DNA of 6,354 nucleotides. Source: Gammaproteobacteria bacterium. Its GTDB lineage: Bacteria > Pseudomonadota > Gammaproteobacteria > Pseudomonadales > JAUIKI01. Location of the stretch: NCBI GenBank assembly GCA_030430875.1, contig JAUIKI010000088.1:1-6354 (forward strand). Reading direction: 5' to 3'. Below the pieces are notes generated by a model. It had not been told where the DNA came from. It worked only from the letters and a program-made list of their open reading frames with translations, and did no database searches. Of this stretch, positions 1 through 4,555 are shown piece by piece (the first letter of the stretch is position 1; each line of letters starts with the position of its first letter). Both the position numbers and the translations under genes were made by a program.

Positions 1-129
1 CAACTTGGTACAATTGAACTAAAACTTAAACAAAAATTACTCATGCAACAACCTGTCTATGCACTAGAATCCGTTGAAGAAGCTGGTTTTCTTAAAAACA
101 TATGGCACGATTTTTTACTACTTTTCTAA
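1..129 (+). CDS. dacA: D-alanyl-D-alanine carboxypeptidase (PBP5/DacA family), C-terminal end only
   Basis: Only the last 42 codons and the TAA stop are in the window; the gene starts upstream. The reading frame is open from base 1. The fragment has a GTIELKL strand near its start, then PVYALESV, then an amphipathic tail (GFLKNIWHDFLLLF). This matches the end of E. coli PBP5, where GTI...PLVVL...GNFFGKIIDYIKLMF forms the last strands of the C-terminal beta domain and the amphipathic helix that anchors the enzyme to the periplasmic face of the inner membrane. The family removes the terminal D-Ala from peptidoglycan pentapeptides. The catalytic SxxK, SxN and KTG motifs lie outside the window and cannot be checked. 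The position just upstream of dat, ybeD, lipB and lipA fits the known dacA-ybeD-lipB-lipA order. Assignment rests on the tail pattern plus synteny. Confidence 0.82.
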   Translation, partial: QLGTIELKLKQKLLMQQPVYALESVEEAGFLKNIWHDFLLLF

Positions 130-159
130 CATTACGTAAAATTAACTTTTCCTAAGGCC

Positions 160-1008
160 ATGTCCATTGCTTATTTAAATGGGGAGTTCATGCCCCTTAA
201 TGAGACAAAAATCTCAGCGCTTGATCGCGGGTTTTTATTTGCTGATGGTGTTTATGAAGTAATTCCTGTTTTCAATGGCAAACCATTTCGCCTAGACGAG
301 CATTTATTTCGCCTTGAAAGTAGCCTGGAAAAAATCAAATTACCTAATCCAATATCACCCGAAGAGTGGCAATCAATCATCATCGATCTGATCGAAAGAA
401 ATAATGCAGGACATCAGTCCATTTACCTGCAAATCACCCGAGGCGCTGCCAATGAAAGAAATCACGCTTTCCCAACAACACCAATTGCACCCACCCTATT
501 TTTAATGAGTACGCCTCTGCAAATTGAAAATAATCAACCTAGTCCCATTAGAGCAATAACCTGCGATGATATTCGCTGGAAACATTGCGACATTAAATCT
601 ATCGCATTATTACCCAACATTTTACTCAGACAACAAGCCATAGAACAAGGTGCTCAAGAAGCTATTTTAATCCGCGATAATTATGTGACTGAAGGTGCTG
701 CCAGCAATGTCTTCATTGTTAAAGATCAAGTGATACTCACCCCTATGAAAAATCAATTTATTCTTGGCGGGATTACTCGCGACCTACTCATAGAACTAGC
801 CACAACTCATCAAGTAGCATTACGAGAAGAGGCAATCACGACAAACCAATTACAAACTGCAGATGAAGTTTGGCTCACAAGCTCAACGAAAGAAATTCTC
901 CCTGTAGGGGAGATCAATGGAAAACTAATTAATAATGGTGAAATTGGACCTGTTTTTTCTCAAATGCAGGAACACTATCGACAATTTAAATCAACATTAG
1001 TTGACTGA
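160..1008 (+). CDS. dat: D-amino acid aminotransferase (PLP fold type IV)
   Basis: The 282-residue protein has the length and motifs of class IV aminotransferases and is expected to be a cytosolic PLP enzyme (EC 2.6.1.21) interconverting D-Ala plus 2-oxoglutarate with pyruvate plus D-Glu. The N-terminal block YLNGEF...SALDRGFLFADGVYE is typical. Lys146 in DIKSIALLPN is the expected Schiff-base lysine (Bacillus DAAT Lys145), and Glu178 in TEGAASNVF is the residue contacting the pyridine nitrogen (Glu177). Tyr32, Arg100 and His102 (in RGAANERNHAFP) match the Tyr31/Arg98/His100 carboxylate trap of D-amino acid aminotransferase, which separates it from IlvE and PabC. The ATG at 160 keeps the conserved N-terminus; its Shine-Dalgarno (TAAGG, 153-157) is only 2 bases away. 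An internal ATG at 190 has GGGGAG upstream but would remove the conserved strand. The gene follows dacA by 30 bases and precedes ybeD by 3. Substrate specificity is inferred. Confidence 0.88.
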   Translation: MSIAYLNGEFMPLNETKISALDRGFLFADGVYEVIPVFNGKPFRLDEHLFRLESSLEKIKLPNPISPEEWQSIIIDLIERNNAGHQSIYLQITRGAANERNHAFPTTPIAPTLFLMSTPLQIENNQPSPIRAITCDDIRWKHCDIKSIALLPNILLRQQAIEQGAQEAILIRDNYVTEGAASNVFIVKDQVILTPMKNQFILGGITRDLLIELATTHQVALREEAITTNQLQTADEVWLTSSTKEILPVGEINGKLINNGEIGPVFSQMQEHYRQFKSTLVD

Positions 1009-1011
1009 TTA

Positions 1012-1293
1012 ATGAATGAGTTAAAAAAATCCAACGACACACCAAAACTAGTTTTTCCTTGTGATTACCCCATCAAAGTGATTGGCGTTGCCACCTCTGA
1101 TTTCAAACAATTCGTCACCCAAGTTGTTAAACAACACTTTCCTGATTTTGATGAAGCAACCATTTCAGTAAGAGAAAGCGAACACAGTAATTATCAATCA
1201 ATTGCCATAACTATATTGATCCAAGAAGAATCTCAAATTTATCCACTCTTCTTGGAACTAAAAGCTGATGATCGTGTTAAATTAGTGCTGTGA
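1012..1293 (+). CDS. ybeD: DUF493 (YbeD-family) small protein
   Basis: This 93-residue protein is close to the 87 residues of E. coli YbeD and shows the family pattern: FPCDYPIKVIGVA near residues 15-27, an amphipathic helix (about 30-42), the SNYQSIAITI strand (about 59-68), and the C-terminal DDRVKLVL ending. The fold is a small ferredoxin-like/ACT-like alpha-beta sandwich, suggested in the literature to be regulatory; the molecular role is not established and none is asserted here. The start ATG lies 3 bases after the dat stop with no clear Shine-Dalgarno, so translation probably depends on coupling from dat. Its TGA overlaps the GTG of lipB. Conserved placement between dacA and lipB in gammaproteobacteria suggests a link to lipoylation or to the operon, but that is inference. 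Confidence 0.88.
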   Translation: MNELKKSNDTPKLVFPCDYPIKVIGVATSDFKQFVTQVVKQHFPDFDEATISVRESEHSNYQSIAITILIQEESQIYPLFLELKADDRVKLVL

Positions 1294-1958
1294 GCGAATC
1301 TATGACGACTCACTCAACCGTCGTTATCCGTCATCTAGGCCTCTCTGAATATCAGCCCATTTTGGATAACATGCGCACATTTACTGTTTCACGACAACCT
1401 GAAACGCTTGATGAGCTTTGGGTATTACAACATCCTGCAATTTATACTTTGGGTCAGGCAGGCAAACCAGAACATCTTTTGAATCCAAAAAATATTCCCG
1501 TTTTATCAGTTGATCGCGGCGGACAAGTAACCTATCACGGCCCAGGTCAACTCGTCGTGTACCTACTGATAAATATTAATCGCAAAAGTCTGACAACTAA
1601 AACATTTGTGAAAAAAATTGAAACCAGCCTTATTACCACGCTGCATGATCTTCATATCAAATCGACAACACGTGAAACCGCCCCTGGAGTATATGTTGGC
1701 AAGGAAAAAATTGCTTCATTGGGACTGCGCATCAAAAATGGATGTAGCTATCATGGGCTTAGCTTGAATGTCGCTATGGATCTTTCACCTTTCTTGGGCA
1801 TTAACCCTTGTGGTTATGCCAACCTTGCAATGACTCAAATCCAAAATTTCATTCCAAAGATTAAGATGAAATCTGTCGAAATAGCATTAATTGATAACCT
1901 TTGTGCAGAATTTAGTTATACTAAGCGTGTCCAATCATCAGAATTACCAGTATATTAA
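1290..1958 (+). CDS. lipB: Octanoyl-[acyl-carrier-protein]:protein N-octanoyltransferase
   Basis: LipB moves octanoate from octanoyl-ACP to the lipoyl-domain lysine of target proteins (E2 subunits, GcvH), the first step of cytosolic lipoate assembly. Numbered from the GTG (222 residues), the protein shows the family signature VDRGGQVTYHGPGQLVVY (74-91), the lysine block KEKIASLGLRI with Lys140 as catalytic lysine (E. coli Lys135), SYHGLSLNV (153-161) and LSPFLGINPCGY with Cys174 as the acyl-thioester cysteine (E. coli Cys169). No key residue is missing. The start is uncertain: GTG at 1290 overlaps the ybeD stop in the typical 4-base GTGA arrangement, but an ATG at 1302 (residue 5) has a weak GAG at 1292-1294 and would lose no conserved residue. 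Either way translation looks coupled to ybeD. The stop lies 4 bases before lipA, whose product uses the LipB product. Confidence 0.95.
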   Translation: MSESMTTHSTVVIRHLGLSEYQPILDNMRTFTVSRQPETLDELWVLQHPAIYTLGQAGKPEHLLNPKNIPVLSVDRGGQVTYHGPGQLVVYLLININRKSLTTKTFVKKIETSLITTLHDLHIKSTTRETAPGVYVGKEKIASLGLRIKNGCSYHGLSLNVAMDLSPFLGINPCGYANLAMTQIQNFIPKIKMKSVEIALIDNLCAEFSYTKRVQSSELPVY

Positions 1959-1962
1959 CGAC

Positions 1963-2925
1963 ATGGCACAACCTCCTAGAAAAAAACCGTCGCTTCAACC
2001 TGGCGAAAAACTCCGTGCAGCAGAAAAGCTAGCACGTATTCCTATTAAAATTGAACCCAGCGAAAAGTTAGCTCGCAAACCTGATTGGATTCGTGTGCGC
2101 ATGTCTCTGTCACCTGAAGTCAATCGAATCAAAAAACTACTACGCGAAAACAATCTTGTCACTGTCTGCGAAGAAGCCTCTTGTCCAAATTTAGCAGAAT
2201 GTTTCAGTCATGGGACTGCGACGTTTATGATTATGGGTGAGATTTGTACGCGACGCTGTCCATTTTGTGATGTTGCTCATGGCAGACCGCTAGCACTGGA
2301 TGAAAGTGAACCCAAACATTTAGCGAACACCATTGCAAAAATGCAACTCCGCTATGTCGTTATCACCTCAGTTGATAGGGACGATTTACTCGATGGCGGT
2401 GCAAAACATTTTATAGATTGTATACGCGAGACTCGCGCACTAAATCCAGACATTCAAATAGAAACGTTAGTACCTGATTTTCGCGGTCGTTTAACAAAAG
2501 CATTGGATATCTTAATCACTCTACCACCCGATGTGTTTAACCATAATCTAGAGACAGTACCGAGACTTTATCCTGTAGCACGTCCTGGATCAGACTATCA
2601 ACATTCGCTGCAATTACTAAAAGAATTCAAACAAGCAGCTCCCAATATCCCTACCAAATCAGGTTTAATGCTAGGACTTGGTGAAACAAATGCAGAAATT
2701 ATTGAAGTAATGAAAGATCTGCGCAACCATGATGTTGATATGCTAACTCTGGGGCAATATTTGCAACCAAGCCGACATCATTTGCCTGTCATCCGCTATG
2801 TGCATCCAGATGAGTTTACTGAACTTAAAGAAACTGCTGAGAAACTTGGCTTTAGCCGTGTTGCAAGTGGTCCATTAGTACGTTCATCCTACCATGCTGA
2901 TGAACAAGCAAAAGGAACATTTTGA
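1963..2925 (+). CDS. lipA: Lipoyl synthase (radical SAM)
   Basis: LipA inserts sulfur at C6 and C8 of protein-bound octanoyl groups, finishing lipoyl cofactor synthesis after LipB. The 320-residue protein (E. coli 321) carries both iron-sulfur sites: the auxiliary-cluster cysteines 69, 74 and 80 in CEEASCPNLAEC, and the radical-SAM CxxxCxxC at 95, 99 and 102 in CTRRCPFC. The conserved RSSYHAD block (about residues 307-313) supplies the serine ligand of the auxiliary cluster. The body (VITSVDRDDLLDGGA, VFNHNLETVPRLY, SGLMLGLGE, LTLGQYLQPS) is typical. The N-terminal stretch with two EKLARxP units (21-27 and 34-40) resembles the ordinary Pseudomonas-type LipA N-terminus. The ATG at 1963, 4 bases past the lipB stop, was chosen; the frame extends upstream to a TTG at 1891, but those residues are unrelated to LipA. 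No clear Shine-Dalgarno is seen, so coupling to lipB is likely. Confidence 0.96.
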   Translation: MAQPPRKKPSLQPGEKLRAAEKLARIPIKIEPSEKLARKPDWIRVRMSLSPEVNRIKKLLRENNLVTVCEEASCPNLAECFSHGTATFMIMGEICTRRCPFCDVAHGRPLALDESEPKHLANTIAKMQLRYVVITSVDRDDLLDGGAKHFIDCIRETRALNPDIQIETLVPDFRGRLTKALDILITLPPDVFNHNLETVPRLYPVARPGSDYQHSLQLLKEFKQAAPNIPTKSGLMLGLGETNAEIIEVMKDLRNHDVDMLTLGQYLQPSRHHLPVIRYVHPDEFTELKETAEKLGFSRVASGPLVRSSYHADEQAKGTF

Positions 2926-2952
2926 GAGCGCTCTTAATCGATTTGGTTCCTT
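2912..2952 (-). terminator. Inverted repeat, weak terminator candidate for rluC
   Basis: AAGGAAC (2912-2918) and GTTCCTT (2946-2952) form a perfect 7-base inverted repeat. The intervening 27 bases contain the 10-base palindrome AGAGCGCTCT (2925-2934). Read on the minus strand, the downstream arm ends in CCTTTTGC, a short U-run. The repeat overlaps the last codons and stop of lipA and lies 66 bases beyond the rluC stop. Function as a terminator is a guess; the pairing is what is seen. Confidence 0.22.
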
Positions 2953-3004
2953 GCCTTTATTGACAACCAACAAAACTAACAATACTTCATTGAATAAGGC
3001 TTTT
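2953..3004 (+). terminator. Possible intrinsic terminator after lipA
   Basis: GCCTT-T-ATT (2953-2961) can pair with AATAAGGC (2993-3000), giving 8 base pairs with one bulged T, and TTTT follows at 3001-3004. The loop is large (31 bases) and the U-run short, so this is a weak candidate, but it sits 28 bases after the lipA stop, where the plus-strand operon should end before the convergent rluC. Confidence 0.35.
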
Positions 3005-3017
3005 GCTACGCACTTAG

Positions 3018-3971
3018 TCAACTACGTAATCTCGCAATCAACTGCTCTAATTCCTCGGGCAAACTTGCTTCAACAACCTGTTTTTTGCCACAATCCATCA
3101 TAAATTGTAGTTTTGAAGCATGTAAACACAACCGATTCAAACCAGATTTTTTCAAATTTTGATCCAGCACTGCATCACCATATTTAACATCTCCTACAAT
3201 AGGAAAACCAGACTCTTTGGCATGCACTCGAATTTGATGGGTTCTCCCGGTAATCGGAAACGCTGACAAAATGGTGAAATCATCGCCCAGCCTTTTTCTG
3301 ACCACAAATTTTGTGAGTGCATCTTTGCCTTTGTCAGAGTCCGCTATTACCAAACGTTCGCCTGACTTGAGCATAAATTTATGCAAAGGAAAACTAACTT
3401 CAGACAGGTCATCTGGCCATGACCCGTGGACCAAGCACCAATATTCTTTCAAAATAGAGTGATTTTTTAGCTGTTCATGAAGAAATGTTAATGATTGATA
3501 TGACGTTGCCAACATTAAGCATCCTGACGTATCCCTATCTAAACGATGAACTAGCTCAGCAGTTAATAATTCTGGAGAAAGCTGACGCACAATATCAATC
3601 AAGCCAAATTTTAAGCCACTGCCACCATGTACAGCCAATTTTGTTGGCTTATTGATAACTAATACGGATGAATTATCTAGCAATATTGTTTCCTTAATTT
3701 GCCGTTTCAACCCTTCTGGAATAATGATTGACTCATCAGACTTATCTAATCGTACAATTGGTGGAATACGAATAATATCAGCTGCTTGGATACGATAATC
3801 TGGTTTAATTCGATGCTTATTTACTCTGACCTCGCCCTTACGAATCAACCGATAAATTCGGCTTTTAGGCACACCTTTTAGGTAAGTCAGGAGAAAATTA
3901 TCAAGCCTTTGCCCCTCTTGGGATACCTCTATAGTCAAAAATTCAACAGCATATGGTAGTTTTAGTGACAT
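3018..3971 (-). CDS. rluC: 23S rRNA pseudouridine synthase, RluC type
   Basis: The 317-residue protein (E. coli RluC 319) belongs to the RluA/RluC family, which isomerises uridine to pseudouridine; E. coli RluC modifies 23S positions 955, 2504 and 2580. An S4 RNA-binding domain spans about residues 20-71 (QRLDNFLLTYLKGVPKSRIYRLIRKGEVRVN...IKPDYR). The catalytic domain follows, with the signature HRLDRDTSGCLMLA (142-155) placing the catalytic Asp at 145 (E. coli Asp144), then GRTHQIRVH (242-250) and VGDVKYGD (259-266). The RDTSG form and the KGVPKSRIYR/KGEVRVNKxRIKP blocks favour RluC over RluD. The ATG at 3971 gives the same N-terminal length as E. coli, but no Shine-Dalgarno is visible before it. 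A short in-frame ORF with a strong Shine-Dalgarno ends 9 bases upstream. Divergent from rne, as in E. coli. The stop TGA reads as TCA at 3018-3020. Confidence 0.93.
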   Translation of the reverse strand: MSLKLPYAVEFLTIEVSQEGQRLDNFLLTYLKGVPKSRIYRLIRKGEVRVNKHRIKPDYRIQAADIIRIPPIVRLDKSDESIIIPEGLKRQIKETILLDNSSVLVINKPTKLAVHGGSGLKFGLIDIVRQLSPELLTAELVHRLDRDTSGCLMLATSYQSLTFLHEQLKNHSILKEYWCLVHGSWPDDLSEVSFPLHKFMLKSGERLVIADSDKGKDALTKFVVRKRLGDDFTILSAFPITGRTHQIRVHAKESGFPIVGDVKYGDAVLDQNLKKSGLNRLCLHASKLQFMMDCGKKQVVEASLPEELEQLIARLRS

Positions 3972-3980
3972 GGAATTGTT

Positions 3981-4040
3981 TTATTTATAATTAAGTTGCT
4001 TAAATTTCGATGATTTTGCAATCAAGCTGATGCAAATCAT
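3981..4040 (-). CDS. Possible 19-codon leader ORF upstream of rluC
   Basis: On the minus strand AGGAG (plus positions 4046-4050) stands 5 bases before an ATG (4040-4038) that opens a 19-codon ORF, MICISLIAKSSKFKQLNYK, ending TAA at 3983-3981. Only 9 bases separate that stop from the rluC ATG, and the two ORFs share a frame. This is the best ribosome binding site in the divergent region, while rluC has none of its own, so a leader peptide coupling translation into rluC is plausible. The peptide is basic and has no recognised family. Its start codon lies at the base of a strong inverted repeat (4007-4043). It may be a chance ORF in AT-rich DNA; conservation has not been tested. Confidence 0.35.
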   Translation of the reverse strand: MICISLIAKSSKFKQLNYK

Positions 4041-4043
4041 TGA
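4007..4043. promoter_or_regulatory. Strong inverted repeat over the rluC leader-ORF start
   Basis: ATGATTTTGCA (4010-4020) and TGCAAATCAT (4031-4040) pair over 10 bases with a single bulged T. The 10-base loop contains a further TCA-AGC-TGA mini-stem, and the outer bases 4007-4009 and 4041-4043 extend the pairing when read as plus-strand RNA. In minus-strand RNA the repeat starts with the leader-ORF ATG, just downstream of its AGGAG, so a folded hairpin could limit ribosome access. It is followed by no T-run, so it is not a terminator. A DNA operator for a dimeric regulator of rluC is the alternative. Confidence 0.45.
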
Positions 4044-4060
4044 TTCTCCTACAATCGAGA

Positions 4061-4089
4061 TTGCTAACCAAGAAAAATATTGCTATATT
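4061..4089 (+). promoter_or_regulatory. Probable sigma-70 promoter for rne
   Basis: TTGCTA (4061-4066) and TATATT (4084-4089) are separated by exactly 17 bases. The -10 is preceded by TGC (4081-4083), the extended -10 motif. The -35 matches 4 of 6 consensus bases and the -10 matches 5 of 6. Transcription would start near 4096, giving a leader of about 460 nt before the rne ATG, comparable with the long E. coli rne leader. This is the best promoter match seen in the divergent region. Confidence 0.5.
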
Positions 4090-4096
4090 TCAGGGC

Positions 4097-4115
4097 ATTA
4101 TGTCGTTAACATAAT
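4097..4115 (+). promoter_or_regulatory. Leader hairpin 1 (or operator) at the predicted rne transcript 5' end
   Basis: ATTATGT (4097-4103) and ACATAAT (4109-4115) form a perfect 7-base inverted repeat around CGTTA. It begins at the start site predicted from the promoter at 4061-4089. As RNA it would put the 5' end next to a stem, an arrangement known to protect against 5'-end-dependent RNase E attack. As DNA it could equally be an operator. Confidence 0.4.
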
Positions 4116-4121
4116 CACAAT

Positions 4122-4143
4122 TGATTGAAGTGTGCTTCAATTA
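4122..4143 (+). promoter_or_regulatory. Leader hairpin 2
   Basis: ATTGAAG (4124-4130) and CTTCAAT (4135-4141) pair perfectly around the 4-base loop TGTG. A G-U and a U-A pair extend the stem to 9 pairs (4122-4143). It stands 6 bases after hairpin 1. No T-run follows, so it is not a terminator. Confidence 0.45.
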
Positions 4144-4162
4144 CAAGAAAAAGGTAACCATT

Positions 4163-4181
4163 TTACTGAAAATTCAGGTAA
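4163..4181 (+). promoter_or_regulatory. Leader hairpin 3
   Basis: CTGA (4166-4169) pairs with TCAG (4174-4177). After a bulged G at 4178, TTA (4163-4165) pairs with TAA (4179-4181). This is a weaker stem than hairpins 1 and 2 but continues the row of small hairpins. Confidence 0.28.
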
Positions 4182-4203
4182 TTTAGCTCGATAAATGGCA
4201 TTC

Positions 4204-4255
4204 TTGAGTAGGAATTTATGGAATGTGGAGCATTGAGTATGAACAAAGTACTCAA
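4204..4255 (+). promoter_or_regulatory. Mutually exclusive pairings in the rne leader
   Basis: TTGAGTA occurs at 4204-4210 and again at 4233-4239; both are perfect complements of TACTCAA (4249-4255). The near copy gives a 7-pair hairpin with a 9-base loop. The far copy gives the same stem with a longer loop and would release the near copy. The far copy also lies in the loop of a separate possible stem, ATAAAT (4191-4196) with ATTTAT (4214-4219). Only one arrangement can exist at a time, as in RNA switches and attenuators. Confidence 0.35.
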
Positions 4256-4262
4256 AATTTGA
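4218..4262 (+). CDS. Possible 14-codon leader ORF in the rne 5' UTR
   Basis: ATG at 4218 opens a 14-codon ORF (MECGALSMNKVLKI) ending TGA at 4260-4262, with AGGA (4210-4213) 4 bases upstream. A second ATG in the same frame at 4239 has TGGAG (4226-4230) 8 bases upstream and would give MNKVLKI. The ORF covers both arms of the TTGAGTA/TACTCAA hairpin (4233-4255), so a translating ribosome would open that hairpin. No family is recognised, and short ORFs with weak ribosome binding sites are common by chance in AT-rich DNA. Confidence 0.22.
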   Translation: MECGALSMNKVLKI

Positions 4263-4294
4263 ATATATTTAACTAATTTTAAAAAAAACACGTA

Positions 4295-4322
4295 TTGATA
4301 CATCAAATAGCAAGACTAAACT
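4295..4322 (+). promoter_or_regulatory. Second, weaker promoter candidate for rne
   Basis: TTGATA (4295-4300, 5 of 6 to the -35 consensus) and TAAACT (4317-4322, 4 of 6 to the -10) are 16 bases apart. An A8 tract (4281-4288) lies just upstream and could act as an UP element. Transcription from here would skip the hairpins at 4097-4255 and keep only the one at 4466-4500. Weaker than the promoter at 4061-4089. Confidence 0.22.
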
Positions 4323-4465
4323 CATTGGTACTGATGCTAGACCAACTTGAAAATTTGTTTGAAGTAATAGAACAACAATGAGAAAAATGACACTTAACGA
4401 GACCAAAAACAACATAACTCTTTGATTAATGAAGAATTAAAACCAGTTTAGTGACACATTCGTTC

Positions 4466-4500
4466 TTTACGACTGCAAAAACCAGTCTCGGTAAGTTTTT
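4466..4500 (+). promoter_or_regulatory. Hairpin with U-tract: attenuator or H-type pseudoknot before rne
   Basis: GACTG (4471-4475) pairs with CAGTC (4483-4487). TTAC (4467-4470) pairs with GTAA (4491-4494) across a 3-base bulge, giving 9 pairs, or 10 with the U-G pair 4466/4495. GTTTTT (4495-4500) follows directly, as in an intrinsic terminator. The loop, CAAAAAC, is itself complementary to GTTTTT: AAAAAC (4477-4482) with 4495-4500. Combined with the GACTG/CAGTC stem this is an H-type pseudoknot with a 1-base first loop and a 7-base second loop. It lies 55 bases before the rne ATG. Confidence 0.4.
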
Positions 4501-4555
4501 AAAGTGACTAATTTGATGTGCCTGCGCGTTTCAATAAATAAAGGAATCGCAGAAC

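Larger units (their letters stand above)
3972..4555. promoter_or_regulatory. Divergent rluC-rne intergenic region and rne leader
   Basis: No recognisable protein gene lies in these 584 bases. E. coli also separates divergent rluC and rne by several hundred bases, and there the rne 5' UTR (about 361 nt) is a structured element through which RNase E controls its own mRNA level. Here the plus strand shows a promoter (4061-4089), hairpins at 4097-4115, 4122-4143 and 4163-4181, switchable pairings at 4191-4255, an A8 tract at 4281-4288, a small hairpin at 4325-4345, and a complex hairpin at 4466-4500. The minus strand shows the rluC leader ORF and its inverted repeat. No convincing rluC promoter was found on the minus strand. 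Similarity to the E. coli hp2/hp3 leader elements could not be judged by eye. Confidence 0.7.

Noticed and set aside
160..1008. IlvE (branched-chain aminotransferase) or PabC (aminodeoxychorismate lyase) as the identity of the fold type IV enzyme
   Set aside because: The Arg100/His102/Tyr32 carboxylate-trap set matches D-amino acid aminotransferase, and the gene sits next to dacA.
1891..1962. Upstream extension of lipA from a TTG at 1891, overlapping lipB by 68 bases
   Set aside because: The 24 extra residues do not resemble LipA, and the ATG at 1963 gives the normal length and N-terminus.
2894..3103. A 69-codon plus-strand ORF across the lipA/rluC junction
   Set aside because: It overlaps the end of lipA in another frame and runs antisense into rluC; composition is not protein-like and no ribosome binding site is seen.
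3271..3462. Plus-strand ORF antisense to rluC
   Set aside because: Shadow of the conserved rluC catalytic domain.
3972..4060. A minus-strand promoter for rluC using TATAAA just before the leader ORF stop
   Set aside because: No -35 at an acceptable distance, and transcription from there would start downstream of the leader ORF and nearly at the rluC ATG.
4103..4122. A CRP-like site between the divergent genes
   Set aside because: Only one half-site (TCACA on the plus strand, 4115-4119) is present; the partner half does not fit the consensus.
4378..4425. A 15-codon ORF from ATG 4378 in the rne leader
   Set aside because: No Shine-Dalgarno before the ATG and nothing notable in the peptide.
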